Counted from the stretch's first letter, positions 9,053 through 17,524 are shown. The stretch is 64,000 bases of DNA from CAVVXX01 sp052389895 (GCA_052389895.1 JBQTHM010000008.1:109815-173814); one strand, 5' to 3'. Numbers and translations are program-made. Notes: a model not told the origin generated them from the letters alone.

Positions 9053-10165
9053 CTACTCCGCGTAGACGTATTTGCCGCCCTGCCAGACGTAGAAGACGTA
9101 GCCCGGCGCGTTCACGTCACCCTTGGCGTTGAACGACAGCGGGCCCAGCACGCTGTCGAAGGTGTTGGAGCGCAGCGCGGCGGCTACTTTGTCGGGCTCC
9201 GTCGAACCCGCCTTCGCCACCGCCTGAGCCCACACCTGGATGGCGGCATAGGTGTAAAGCGTATAGGCCTCGGGCTCGTAATTCTGATCGCGGAAATACT
9301 TCACCAGCTCCGCATTTTCCGGGCGCAGGCGCGGATCGGGGCCGAAGGTGATCAAGGTCCCCGCACCCGCATCGCCGGTGATGGCCCAGAATTCCTCGGT
9401 GACGAGCGAATCGCCGCCCACCATCTGCGTGGTCATGCCCTGCGCGCGCATCTGGCGGACAATCAGGCCTGCCTCCGTCTTGTAGCCGCCGAAATAGAGA
9501 ATGTCCGCGCCCGCCTCGTTGATCTTGGAGACCAGCGGACTGTAGTCCTTCTCGCCCGCCGTGATGGACTCGTTCATGATCTCCTTCACGCCCAGCTCGT
9601 TCAACGCCTTGCGGAACTGGTCAGCCAGCCCTTTGCCGTAGGCCGACTTGTCGTCAACGATGGCGAGCGTCTTGCCCGGGAAATTCTTCGCGATGTATTC
9701 GGCCGCGACTCTTCCTTGCGCGTCGTCGCGTCCGCACACGCGGAACACGTTGGGAAGTCCGCGTTCGGTGAGGGCGGGCTGCGTCGAGGCCGGCGAAATC
9801 TGGAGAATGCCGGATTCGTTATAGACGTCGGAGGCGGGAATGGACGAACCCGAGCAGTAATGCCCTGCCACGAGCACGGCGCCCTTGGCCGCCATATCGT
9901 TGGCTGCGCTCACTGCCTGTTTCGGGTCGCAGGCGTCGTCGGCGATGACGAGCTGGATTTTCTTCCCCAGAACGCCGCCCTTGGCGTTGATGTCGGCCAC
10001 GGCCTTTTCGCCTCCGCGGCGGAACTGGTCGCCGAAGGCGGCCTCGCTCCCCGTCATCGGTCCCACCACGGCGATCACGATGCTGTCGCTCTTTTCCGAA
10101 CAGCTTTGGGTAAGGGCAAAAATGGTCAGCGCGCCCAGCGCGGCAACGGCACGGTTCATCTTCAT
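9053..10165 (-). CDS. branched-chain amino acid ABC transporter substrate-binding protein (LivJ/LivK-like)
   Basis: The 370-residue periplasmic binding protein has the type I Leu/Ile/Val-binding fold: VVGPMTGSEAAFGDQFRRG near the N-terminus, then VLVAGHYCSGSSIPASDVY and FRVCGRDDAQGRVAAEYI. The N-terminal stretch is a signal peptide ending around SC at residues 21-22. The lipobox is poor, so it is either a lipoprotein or a soluble periplasmic protein. I start it at the ATG at 10165, about 7 nt after a GGGG element. The TTG at 10171 leaves no room for a ribosome site. The permease and ATPase genes are on the same strand, upstream of the 460-bp gap. Ligand preference within the Liv family is unknown. 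Confidence 0.9.
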   Translation of the reverse strand: MKMNRAVAALGALTIFALTQSCSEKSDSIVIAVVGPMTGSEAAFGDQFRRGGEKAVADINAKGGVLGKKIQLVIADDACDPKQAVSAANDMAAKGAVLVAGHYCSGSSIPASDVYNESGILQISPASTQPALTERGLPNVFRVCGRDDAQGRVAAEYIAKNFPGKTLAIVDDKSAYGKGLADQFRKALNELGVKEIMNESITAGEKDYSPLVSKINEAGADILYFGGYKTEAGLIVRQMRAQGMTTQMVGGDSLVTEEFWAITGDAGAGTLITFGPDPRLRPENAELVKYFRDQNYEPEAYTLYTYAAIQVWAQAVAKAGSTEPDKVAAALRSNTFDSVLGPLSFNAKGDVNAPGYVFYVWQGGKYVYAE

Positions 10166-10240
10166 GAACAAACCCCGAAATTTGCGAAGGGGCGGAGAAT
10201 ATAGGCAAAAACCGCGCGCGCAAATTTTTTGCGCTACCCC

Positions 10241-10340
10241 CTTGTAGCGCGGCGCTGCTCACACCAAATCTACTATATTCGCAAGCAAAGCGCCCAGAAC
10301 GCAGGGCGGGGCCGGGAAGCCGGTCCCGCCCTCGCTTTTT
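10241..10340 (+). ncRNA. candidate small RNA, copy A (duplicated 47-bp block plus intrinsic terminator)
   Basis: Positions 10241-10287 match the reverse complement of 60941-60987 at 44 of 47 positions. The shared part includes GCGCGGCGCTGCTCACACCA followed by AATCT and TATATTCGCAAGCA. In both places the block is followed, after roughly 10-15 nt, by a different GC-rich hairpin with a T-rich tail. A conserved block tied to a non-conserved terminator is what a short transcribed RNA family looks like. CTATAT at 10273-10278 resembles an alphaproteobacterial -10 box, but I see no -35 at the right distance, so the transcript start is unclear. The element is transcribed against the flanking Liv genes. 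I do not recognise a known family. Confidence 0.45.
10303..10340 (+). terminator. intrinsic terminator of sRNA-like copy A
   Basis: The 13-nt arms AGGGCGGGGCCGG (10303-10315) and CCGGTCCCGCCCT (10320-10332) pair with one G-U around a 4-nt loop. CGCTTTTT follows on the plus strand. Confidence 0.75.
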
Positions 10341-10442
10341 GCGCGCACCGGAAAGCGGCAAAAACGCGTTCGAAAAATTTTTCATTCGATTTCAAGACCC
10401 CTACTCGAGCGCCGCGCGCCGCCCTGGCGCCGGCGCCGTTCA

Positions 10443-10458
10443 TGTTTCACGTGAAACT
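10443..10458. promoter_or_regulatory. parS-like ParB-binding site
   Basis: TGTTTCACGTGAAACT matches the 16-bp bacterial parS consensus TGTTTCACGTGAAACA at 15 of 16 positions, including the whole central palindrome GTTTCACGTGAAAC. It lies in non-coding DNA. parS sites usually lie in the origin-proximal part of chromosomes, so this may place the window near oriC. No parA or parB gene is in the window, and I saw no second site. Confidence 0.7.
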
Positions 10459-10625
10459 ATGGCGAGTGCTTTGAAAGGAGGTTTGGACAGAAAAAATGCG
10501 TAACACGCAACACGGCAGCATAATGCACAAGCGGCGAAGCAATTAAATTTGGCTCGTTTGAAGCCGGCGCGATACGTGCGCCTGGCGTTGGGAAAACCGC
10601 ATTTCTTCCAAAGCCGTTTGTGCGC

Positions 10626-10988
10626 TCAGTGGTTCTTATGCTGGACGTGGCGCCAGTAAAACGGGCCGTCGCGCCGGTAAAGCCAGGGGTATTGCGACAC
10701 CATGCGCGAGGCCAGCGTGGCACGGTAGGAAAGCGCGGCAACCGCAAGCAGAAAGGCGACGTCGAAAAGATATCCGGAAAGCGACCACAACTCGCCGTCG
10801 AACATGCCGTAGACGAGAAAGCGGTCCGCCAGCCCCAGCAGCGCGGCATAGGGAATGGCCTTCCACACGGGACGCCAGCTCGCGGCCAGCGCGCGGCCCA
10901 TCATCAGCGCGCAGCCGCCCATGAAAATCACGGTGATGCCGAGGCTGACGCCGGCCGTGGTGCCGAGAATGGGAAGATATTGGCTCAT
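10626..10988 (-). CDS. DUF6867 membrane protein of the Liv operon
   Basis: The 120-residue protein has three or four hydrophobic segments (GTTAGVSLGITVIFMGGCAL, then IPYAALLGLADRFLVYGMF and YLFDVAFLLAVAALSY). It ends with a polar tail (YPWLYRRDGPFYWRHV). It resembles the DUF6867 family, small inner-membrane proteins found at the end of branched-chain amino acid transporter operons in alphaproteobacteria. Its ATG overlaps the stop of livF by 4 bp, so it should be translated with the transporter. The function is unknown. An accessory role at the permease is an inference from position. Confidence 0.75.
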   Translation of the reverse strand: MSQYLPILGTTAGVSLGITVIFMGGCALMMGRALAASWRPVWKAIPYAALLGLADRFLVYGMFDGELWSLSGYLFDVAFLLAVAALSYRATLASRMVSQYPWLYRRDGPFYWRHVQHKNH

Positions 10989-11713
10989 GCGGTTGCTGCG
11001 GCCGCGCCGCCGCCTTCCAGATACGCCGCCTGCACCGCCGGGTTGGCCAGCAGCTCCGCGCCCGTGCCGCTCAAGGTGATATTGCCGTTCACCAGGATAT
11101 ATCCGCGGTTGGCGATTTTCAGCGCCTGATACGCGTTCTGCTCAATGAGAAGAATGGTGACTCCCTGATCGCTGTTGACGGCGCGAATGGCATCGAACAA
11201 TTGCCGCACGATAAGCGGCGCAAGGCCGAGCGATGGTTCGTCCAGCAGCAGAAGCCGCGGGCGGCTCATCAGCGCGCGCGCAATCGCCAGCATCTGCTGT
11301 TCGCCGCCCGAAAGCGTGCCGCCGCGCTGGCCGCGCCGGTCCTTGAGCTGCGGAAACAGTGCGAACGCGCGCTCGGCGTCGGCGTCGAAAGTCTTGGGAT
11401 CGCGCGCGAAGGCGCCCATTTTCAGATTTTCGAGAACGGTGAGGCGAGGAAAGATGCGCCGGCCCTCCGGCGCGTGCGCAATGCCGAGCTTGACAAGATC
11501 ATGCGTGGGCAGACGCGTGATGTCCGCCCCGTCGAAGGCGATGGTCCCGGCGCTCGCGCGCGGGCGGCCGCAAATCGTCATCAGAAGGGTTGTCTTGCCC
11601 GCACCGTTGGAACCGACGAGGGCCACGATCTCGCCCGTGTTCACGTCGAGATCGATGCCGTGCAGCACCTCGATGCGCCTGTAACCGGAGCGAAGATTGC
11701 GGATGGACAACAT
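10985..11713 (-). CDS. livF: branched-chain amino acid ABC transporter ATP-binding protein LivF
   Basis: This is the 242-residue ATPase of the LivF type. The Walker A motif is GSNGAGKT at about residue 35, the signature is LSGGEQQ near 140, the Walker B is LLLLDEPSLGL near 160, and the switch region is ILLIEQNA. LivF pairs with LivG to energise the LivHM permease at the cytoplasmic face. The start shares one base with the livG stop (TGATG), and its end overlaps DUF6867 by 4 bp. Confidence 0.95.
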   Translation of the reverse strand: MLSIRNLRSGYRRIEVLHGIDLDVNTGEIVALVGSNGAGKTTLLMTICGRPRASAGTIAFDGADITRLPTHDLVKLGIAHAPEGRRIFPRLTVLENLKMGAFARDPKTFDADAERAFALFPQLKDRRGQRGGTLSGGEQQMLAIARALMSRPRLLLLDEPSLGLAPLIVRQLFDAIRAVNSDQGVTILLIEQNAYQALKIANRGYILVNGNITLSGTGAELLANPAVQAAYLEGGGAAAATA

Positions 11714-12552
11714 TAGGCCCTCGCGGTCCGCACGGGAACTTCTTCCTCCTCATGCGCGCCGAGATAGGCGCGTATGACGTCCGCGTTAGCGCGGATTTGG
11801 GCGGGCGTGCCGTCGGCGATGCGCGCGCCGTGATCGAGCACCACGATGTGATCGGAGATATGCATCACCACGCCCATGTCGTGCTCGATGAGCAGAATGG
11901 CGATGCCGTGCTCGTGCCTGATGTCGAGCAGCAGTTGGTTGAGGTCTGCGCATTCGCGCGCGTTCAGCCCGGCGGCCGGTTCGTCCAGGCACAGAAGGAT
12001 CGGGTGGGCGCACATGGCGCGGGCGATCTCGAGCCGGCGCTGCGAACCATAGGGCAGGCTCGCGGCCGCGTCGTCCGCCTGCGCGGTGAGCCCTGTCTTG
12101 TCGAGCCAGTAGCGCGCCAGCTCGACCGCCTTCGCTTCCGCGTTGCGGTGGCGCGCAAGGCCAAGCAGGCCGCCGACCGAGTAATCGGACGCTGCCATCA
12201 GCTGCGCGTGCTGAGCGACGACAAGATTCTCGAGCACGCTCATGCCGCGAAAGAGGCGGATGTTCTGGAATGTGCGGACAACGCGCGCCTCGCGCGCGGT
12301 GCGGAAGTCCTCCATGCGCTCGAGGTGGAATGTTTTGCCGTCCTCGTGCACCAGGCGTAACATGCCCGTGCTGGGTTTGTAAAAACCGGTCAGGCAGTTG
12401 AACACGGTCGTTTTGCCCGCGCCATTGGGGCCGATGATGGCGGTGATCTCGCGCCGCTTCGCCACGAATGAAAGATCGTGCACGGCGAGCAGCCCGCCGA
12501 AGCGCATGCTGAGATGCTGCACATCGAGCAGAACGGCGGGATCGTGCGTCAT
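11713..12552 (-). CDS. livG: branched-chain amino acid ABC transporter ATP-binding protein LivG
   Basis: The 279-residue ATPase has Walker A GPNGAGKT near residue 39, a variant signature LPYGSQRRLEIARA, Walker B LLCLDEPAAGLN and switch ILLIEHDMGVV. The LivG-type C-terminal helix (GTPAQIRANADVIRAYLG) is present, followed by an acidic EEEE stretch. The ATG at 12552 overlaps the livM stop by 4 bp. A much longer open frame exists upstream, but it reads through livM out of phase and is not real. It works with LivF on the LivHM channel. Confidence 0.95.
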   Translation of the reverse strand: MTHDPAVLLDVQHLSMRFGGLLAVHDLSFVAKRREITAIIGPNGAGKTTVFNCLTGFYKPSTGMLRLVHEDGKTFHLERMEDFRTAREARVVRTFQNIRLFRGMSVLENLVVAQHAQLMAASDYSVGGLLGLARHRNAEAKAVELARYWLDKTGLTAQADDAAASLPYGSQRRLEIARAMCAHPILLCLDEPAAGLNARECADLNQLLLDIRHEHGIAILLIEHDMGVVMHISDHIVVLDHGARIADGTPAQIRANADVIRAYLGAHEEEEVPVRTARA

Positions 12553-13841
12553 CGCGGTTTTCCGTTGAGGCGGATGGTGGGCGCGCGGCTGGCGAGAAGC
12601 CCGTGCGGGCGCCACATCATGATCAGCACCATCGCCGCGCCAAAGGCCACCATGCGGTACTGCGCAAGCTCGCGGAACCATTCGGGCAGCCCGACCAGAA
12701 TGATGGCCGCCAGCACGATGCCTACTTGGCTGCCCATGCCGCCCAGCACGACGATGGCAAGGATGATCGCCGATTCGATGAAGGTGAAGCTTTCCGGGCT
12801 GATGAAGCCTTGGCGCGTGGCGAAAAAGGATCCGGCGATGCCGGCAAACGATGCGCCGAGCGCGAAAGCCGATAGTTTGATGGTGGTGGGATTGAGGCCA
12901 AGACTGCGGCAGGCGAATTCGTCTTCCCGCAGCGCTTCCCATGCACGGCCCACAGGCAGTTTGCGGATGCGCTGGCTGAAGATGACGGCCAGCAGCACCA
13001 GCGCGAGAATGAGGTAGTAAAGAAAATAGACGCGATGCATCGGCGAATAGGAAATGCCGAAGAATTCCGCGAAGGTTGTCTGGCCTGCGGGAGCCGCGGG
13101 CGCCATGGGCAGGCCGAAGAAGGAGGGACGCTCGATTTCTGCGATGCCGTTCGGTCCGCCGGTCACATCCGCCCAATTGAGCAGCACGATGCGCACGATC
13201 TGCCCGAAGGCGAGCGTGACGATGGCGAGATAGTCCCCTCGCAATCGGAGCACGGGAAAGCCCACCAGAAGACCGAAAAACGCAGCCATGACGGCGGCCA
13301 GCGGCAGGCAGATCCAGAACGACACGCCGAAGGTTTGCGCAAGCAGCGCATAGGTGTAGGCGCCCACGGCATAGAAGGCGACGTATCCGAGATCGAGCAG
13401 GCCCGCCAACCCTACGGTGATGTTCAAACCCAGCCCCAGCAGCACGTAGATGAGGATGAGCGTGCCGCGGTCGACCATGTTGCGGTCGGAAAAGGGCAGA
13501 AGGGGAAGCACGAGCGCGATGGCGATTATCACCCAGCCCGCAATTTTCTGGTTGCGGTCGGCGTGGCCGACGAAAAGTGAAGCGCGCGTCGCTTTTTGCG
13601 GGCGGATGCGGATGCCCCAGGCCGCGCGTGCCAGCGAAATCGCCAGATGCCCCAAAAAGACGGCGCCCGCGGCGTAAAGCACCCAGAGGAAGCGGTAATC
13701 GAGCGTAAGCCCGGTGGCGGCGTCGACCAGGCGAAAGCCCAGCATGGGAAAGGAAAGCAAGGCGGCAACTGTCGCGGCGAGCCCCGCATCGCGGAGCATC
13801 GCCAGAAAGGGTGGCAGCGGGCGCGTCAGCGGGTTGGCCAT
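12549..13841 (-). CDS. livM: branched-chain amino acid ABC transporter permease LivM
   Basis: The 430-residue inner-membrane permease has about ten hydrophobic segments. The LivM core motif region (GLGLNITVGLAGLLDLGYVA, then LRLRGDYLAIVTLAFGQIVR) is clear, and the ATPase-coupling loop lies around GRAWEALREDEFACRSLGLN. The N-terminal ~110 residues before the core add two membrane spans, as in other long alphaproteobacterial LivM proteins. The ATG at 13841 shares its first base with the livH stop (TGATG). Confidence 0.93.
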   Translation of the reverse strand: MANPLTRPLPPFLAMLRDAGLAATVAALLSFPMLGFRLVDAATGLTLDYRFLWVLYAAGAVFLGHLAISLARAAWGIRIRPQKATRASLFVGHADRNQKIAGWVIIAIALVLPLLPFSDRNMVDRGTLILIYVLLGLGLNITVGLAGLLDLGYVAFYAVGAYTYALLAQTFGVSFWICLPLAAVMAAFFGLLVGFPVLRLRGDYLAIVTLAFGQIVRIVLLNWADVTGGPNGIAEIERPSFFGLPMAPAAPAGQTTFAEFFGISYSPMHRVYFLYYLILALVLLAVIFSQRIRKLPVGRAWEALREDEFACRSLGLNPTTIKLSAFALGASFAGIAGSFFATRQGFISPESFTFIESAIILAIVVLGGMGSQVGIVLAAIILVGLPEWFRELAQYRMVAFGAAMVLIMMWRPHGLLASRAPTIRLNGKPR

Positions 13842-14755
13842 CAGACTTTTTCGATCTCGGGCCGGCCGAGCAGCCCGGTCGGCCTGAAGATGAGCACCAG
13901 AATAAGGATTCCGAACACCGCCACGTCCTTGTAGGCGATGCTGAAATAGCCGGACCAAAACGCCTCGATGAGACCGATGAGAAGCCCGCCAAGCATGGCG
14001 CCCGGAATAGAGCCGATACCGCCCAGCACGGCGGCGGTAAACGCCTTGATGCCGGCGATAAAGCCGATGAAGAAATCGATCACGCCGTAATAGAGCGTCA
14101 CCATCAGGCCCGCGACTGCGGCCAGCGCCGCCCCGATGACGAACGTTATCGAAACCGTTCGGTCCACGTTTACGCCCAGCAGCGAGGCCATAACCATGTC
14201 CTGTTCGGTCGCACGTTGCGCGCGGCCCAGCCGCGTGTTGCGGATGATGTAAGTAAAGACGGCCATCAGCGCGATGGTGAGAAAGAAGATGATGATCTGG
14301 AGCGTGCTGACCGTCACGCTGATGCCGCCGGCCGCGGCAAGGGTGACGCCGCCCTCTACGATGGGTTGCAGCGGCTTCACGCGCGCGCCCTGCGCCAGCT
14401 GGACATAATTCTGCAGCACGATGGACATGCCGATGGCGGAAATGAGCGGAGCAAGGCGCGGCGCGCCGCGCAACGGCCGGTAGGCTGCGCGTTCCACCGA
14501 CCAGCCGTAAAGGGCCGTGAACGCCATGGCGAATATGAGAACCAGCGCAATCGCAAGCGGCACAAAGGTAATGCCCAGCACAGCAAGGATGAGGAACCCG
14601 ATCAGCGCAATGAACGCGCCGATCATGTAGATGTCGCCATGGGCGAAATTGATCATGCCGATGATGCCGTAGACCATCGTGTAGCCTATGGCGATCAGGC
14701 CGTAGATAGCGCCGAGCGTGAGCCCGTTCACAAGCTGCTGCAGAAAATATTCCAT
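13841..14755 (-). CDS. livH: branched-chain amino acid ABC transporter permease LivH
   Basis: The 304-residue inner-membrane permease carries the LivH N-terminal signature (LQQLVNGLTLGAIYGLIAIG, then MINFAHGDIYMIGAF) and the C-terminal region with AAVLGGIGSIPGAMLGGLLI. The ATPase-coupling loop is RATEQDMVMASLLGVNVDR. It forms the channel with LivM. The start ATG at 14755 shares a base with the stop of the SSS symporter gene, so liv translation is coupled to an unrelated secondary transporter. Confidence 0.95.
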   Translation of the reverse strand: MEYFLQQLVNGLTLGAIYGLIAIGYTMVYGIIGMINFAHGDIYMIGAFIALIGFLILAVLGITFVPLAIALVLIFAMAFTALYGWSVERAAYRPLRGAPRLAPLISAIGMSIVLQNYVQLAQGARVKPLQPIVEGGVTLAAAGGISVTVSTLQIIIFFLTIALMAVFTYIIRNTRLGRAQRATEQDMVMASLLGVNVDRTVSITFVIGAALAAVAGLMVTLYYGVIDFFIGFIAGIKAFTAAVLGGIGSIPGAMLGGLLIGLIEAFWSGYFSIAYKDVAVFGILILVLIFRPTGLLGRPEIEKV

Positions 14756-16281
14756 CAGCGTTTGACCCCTGCGTGGACGGCGCGGTCCGGCGCCCACGCA
14801 TTGAACACGGACGAAAGCGCGATGGAAACAACCAGATTGACGCCCAGCGAGTAGAGCGCGGCATAACCCGGCACCGCGAAGCCGAAGATTTCGAGCGGGA
14901 ACACGGTGCCGGCGAAGTTGAGCGTCGCCGACATATAGGTGCCGCTGGCAATGCCGGCGGCCCAGCCGATGAGCAGCGCCTTGCTGTTCAGCCAGCGCGT
15001 ATAGAGGACGAGGATGACGGAAGGAAGCGTCTGGATGATCCAGATGCCTCCCAGCAACTGCAGCTGGATCGCATATTGCTGCGGCAGGAAGATAATGAAG
15101 AAGAGCGCGCCGATCTTGACAACGAGCGAGACGAGTTCCGCCACCTGGCATTCCTCGGCCACGGAACACTTTGGCTTGAGGAATTCCTTGTACACGTTGC
15201 GCGTGAATAGATTGCCGCAGGCAATCGACATGACGGCGGCGGGCACAAGCGCGCCGATGGCGATCGCGGCAAAGGCAACGCCTGCGAACCACGACGGGAA
15301 GGTGTGCAGGAACAGCGCGGGCACCGCGTAGTTTGCGCCGTATTGCTCGAAGCCGTGCGCGAATTCCGGCATCGCCTGCACGCCGGCGGCAATCGCCATG
15401 TAGCCCAGCAGGGCGATCAGCCCCAGCGCCAGGGAATAGGCCGGCAGGATTGCGGCATTGCGGCGCACGACCTTCTCGCCGCTGGCGCTGAGGACGCCCG
15501 TCATGGCGTGCGGATAGAGCATCAGTGCCATGGCGGAGCCGAGCGCGAGCGTGACATAGGCGCTGAAGCCGCCGAGCGAGTTTTCCGGCGGCGTGGGAAG
15601 CGTGAGCTTGGCTGTCTCGACGCTGGCGAAAATGGCGTCATAGCCGCCAAGCCGGCTCGGAATCACAATAATTGCGGCGATGACGGTGACATAGATGAGC
15701 AAGTCCTTGACGACGGCGATGAGCGCGGGCGCGCGCAGACCGCTCGAATAGGTGAAGGCGCCCAGAATCGCGAAGGCGACGATCAGCGGCAGGTGCGACC
15801 ACATCCCGGTGGCCTGCAATCCCATGGCGGCAAGCACGACTTCGAGGCCCACGAGCTGCAAGGCGATATAGGGCATCGTCGCCACGACACCGGTGAAGGC
15901 GACGGCAAGCGCCAGCCACTGATTGCCGAAGCTGCCGCGCACCAGGTCGGCGGCGGTGACGTAGCCGTTGTCGCGGGTGACGCGCCACAGCCGCGGCAGA
16001 ACGAGAAACATCAGGGGATAGACCCAGATGCCGTAGGGCACCGCGAAGAAGCCCGCCGCGCCCCCGCCGAAAATGAGCGCGGGCACGGCGATGAACGGAT
16101 ATGCGGGATAGAGATCGCCTCCGAGCAGAAACCAGGTGACGAGCGTGCCGAAACGCCGCCCGCCCAGGCCCCATTCGTGAATGTGTTTCAGGTCGGCCTT
16201 GCGCCAGCGCGCGGCAACGAAGCCGAGGATGGTAACGAACCCGAACAGGCCGATAAATATTGCGACGCTGAGCTCGTTCAC
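14755..16281 (-). CDS. sodium:solute symporter family protein (MctP-like)
   Basis: The 508-residue protein has about 13 hydrophobic segments. The SSS N-terminal pattern is present (a WGLGGRRFGTLVTWFLLGGD segment followed by YPAYPFIAVPALIFGGGAAG). SSS members carry organic solutes with Na+. This subgroup, paired with a DUF3311 protein, includes the rhizobial monocarboxylate permease MctP, which takes up lactate, pyruvate or alanine. Substrate assignment here is by resemblance only. The gene overlaps the DUF3311 gene by 4 bp and livH by 1 bp, so it sits inside the transporter operon. Confidence 0.85.
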   Translation of the reverse strand: MNELSVAIFIGLFGFVTILGFVAARWRKADLKHIHEWGLGGRRFGTLVTWFLLGGDLYPAYPFIAVPALIFGGGAAGFFAVPYGIWVYPLMFLVLPRLWRVTRDNGYVTAADLVRGSFGNQWLALAVAFTGVVATMPYIALQLVGLEVVLAAMGLQATGMWSHLPLIVAFAILGAFTYSSGLRAPALIAVVKDLLIYVTVIAAIIVIPSRLGGYDAIFASVETAKLTLPTPPENSLGGFSAYVTLALGSAMALMLYPHAMTGVLSASGEKVVRRNAAILPAYSLALGLIALLGYMAIAAGVQAMPEFAHGFEQYGANYAVPALFLHTFPSWFAGVAFAAIAIGALVPAAVMSIACGNLFTRNVYKEFLKPKCSVAEECQVAELVSLVVKIGALFFIIFLPQQYAIQLQLLGGIWIIQTLPSVILVLYTRWLNSKALLIGWAAGIASGTYMSATLNFAGTVFPLEIFGFAVPGYAALYSLGVNLVVSIALSSVFNAWAPDRAVHAGVKR

Positions 16282-16502
16282 TGCGCGTCCCCGCGTGCGG
16301 AGCTATCGAGCACATAGGCGAGCCCGAGCAGCAGGGCGCCGATCACCACCCAAAGGAGCTGGTACCAATAGAAGAACGGAACGCCCGCGAGTTCGGGCTC
16401 GATGCGATTGTAAAAGGGAACCCAGGCGTACGCGGCGAAGGGAATGAGCGCCAGTAACCGCACCCAAAGCGAGTAGCCCTTTCGGCGCGGTTTCGAAGGC
16501 AT
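16278..16502 (-). CDS. DUF3311 small membrane protein, partner of the SSS symporter
   Basis: The 74-residue protein has two transmembrane segments separated by the family motif WVPFYNRIEPELAGVPFFYW. DUF3311 proteins are usually encoded directly before MctP-type SSS symporters and are thought to be a small subunit. I start it at the ATG at 16502, about 9 nt after GTGGGG. The open frame continues upstream to 16574, but that part lacks family resemblance. It is the first gene of the seven-gene operon, so the promoter should lie in the 116-bp gap shared with the divergent kinase gene. Confidence 0.8.
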   Translation of the reverse strand: MPSKPRRKGYSLWVRLLALIPFAAYAWVPFYNRIEPELAGVPFFYWYQLLWVVIGALLLGLAYVLDSSARGDAQ

Positions 16503-16618
16503 CCCAATGTCCCCACCGGCGTTTCCGGACTCATAGCTTGGCCCAGATAGTATGACCAGCGTTGAGCCTCGCACGGGGCGCGCGGCTCAGGCATAGTCGG
16601 CCCGCACAAGGAACGGAC

Positions 16619-17524
16619 ATGGACGCACTCTTCATCGGCCAGACCTATATCGACGTCACCTTCCTCGCCGATCGCCTTCCTACGGGCGACGAAAAGACCG
16701 TAGCCCGCGATTACGCGGTGTCTTTCGGCGGCAACGCGGTGACGGCCGCGTTCTGCTGCGCGCGGCTCGGCATCAAGCCGGACCTGCTCACCTCGCTGGC
16801 GGACGATTGGCTCGGCAACATGTTCCGCGATATGGCGGCAAAGTACGGTGTGACTGTGCATCCGCGCATGGTGCACCGCTCCTCGCTGTCGTTCGTGATA
16901 CCCAATGACGGCAAGCGCGCCATCGTGCGCCTGCGCGACGACGAATACCTGCACCCCTTTCCGCAGTTGAACCTGAAGGGTTGCCGTGCGCTGCACCTGG
17001 ACGGACACCAGGCGGACGCGGCGATTCATTACGCCAAGGAGTGCCGCGAGAAGAAAATTCTCACCTCGCTCGATGGCGGCGCAGTGCGGAAAAATACGAT
17101 CGAACTGTTGTCGTTCATAGACGTCGCCGTGCTCAGCGTGCGCTTCTGCGAGCAGCTGAAGATTTCCACGCACGCCGCGCTCGACATGCTGAAGCAGAAG
17201 GGATGCCGCATCGGCGGTGTCACGTTGGGTGAACGCGGAATGGTTTGGTACGACGAAGGGGGCGAGATTCGTGCCATGCCTGCGCTTGCCGTGCCCGCCG
17301 AGAAAATCGTGGACACGAACGGCGCCGGCGACATATTCCACGGCGCCTACGTCTATGCCCATCTCGCCAATCCCACGGCGAAATGGGACGCGCACTTCAC
17401 TTTCGCGCGCGCTGCGTCGGCGCATGCGATCCAGTATCTGGGAAACGAGGCGCGGCTGCCCACGGTGGACGACGTCCGCCGCGCACAGCGGACCATTCAG
17501 CCGCACGAGGCGGTGGCGGCGTAG
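16619..17524 (+). CDS. PfkB/ribokinase-family carbohydrate kinase
   Basis: The 301-residue protein has both PfkB signatures. The N-terminal one is VSFGGNAVTAAFCCARLG (about residues 37-55), and the C-terminal one is DTNGAGDIFHGAYVYA with the catalytic aspartate near residue 240. Family members phosphorylate sugars or nucleosides with ATP. The sugar cannot be assigned. The ATG at 16619 follows AAGGAAC at a good distance. The gene is divergent from the transporter operon, and its stop codon directly abuts the stop of the RND pump gene with no bases between. Confidence 0.85.
   Translation: MDALFIGQTYIDVTFLADRLPTGDEKTVARDYAVSFGGNAVTAAFCCARLGIKPDLLTSLADDWLGNMFRDMAAKYGVTVHPRMVHRSSLSFVIPNDGKRAIVRLRDDEYLHPFPQLNLKGCRALHLDGHQADAAIHYAKECREKKILTSLDGGAVRKNTIELLSFIDVAVLSVRFCEQLKISTHAALDMLKQKGCRIGGVTLGERGMVWYDEGGEIRAMPALAVPAEKIVDTNGAGDIFHGAYVYAHLANPTAKWDAHFTFARAASAHAIQYLGNEARLPTVDDVRRAQRTIQPHEAVAA

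Larger units (their letters stand above)
10166..10625. other. 460-bp intergenic region with sRNA-like element and parS
   Basis: This gap separates the Liv permease operon from its binding-protein gene. It contains, in order, a 47-bp block shared with 60.94-60.99 kb, an intrinsic terminator and a parS-like palindrome. I see no convincing protein gene. Two micro-ORFs (10442-10474 and 10496-10546) exist around an AAAGGAGG sequence at 10474-10481, but they lack further support. Confidence 0.6.

Noticed and set aside
10241..10287. Coding interpretation of the duplicated 47-bp block (both copies share a peptide-like reading, FGVSSAALQ)
   Set aside because: The shared reading is on the strand opposite to the terminators, no common start or stop exists, and identity stops abruptly at the block edges.
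10442..10546. Two micro-ORFs of 10 and 16 codons around AAAGGAGG
   Set aside because: The first is simply the parS palindrome read as codons (MFHVK), and the second has a 14-nt spacing to the ribosome site and no homologue that I recognise.
12549..15292. Long upstream extensions of the livG, livM and livH frames
   Set aside because: The extra N-terminal parts lie in the wrong phase over neighbouring real genes. Start codons at the 1- or 4-bp overlaps give normal family N-termini.
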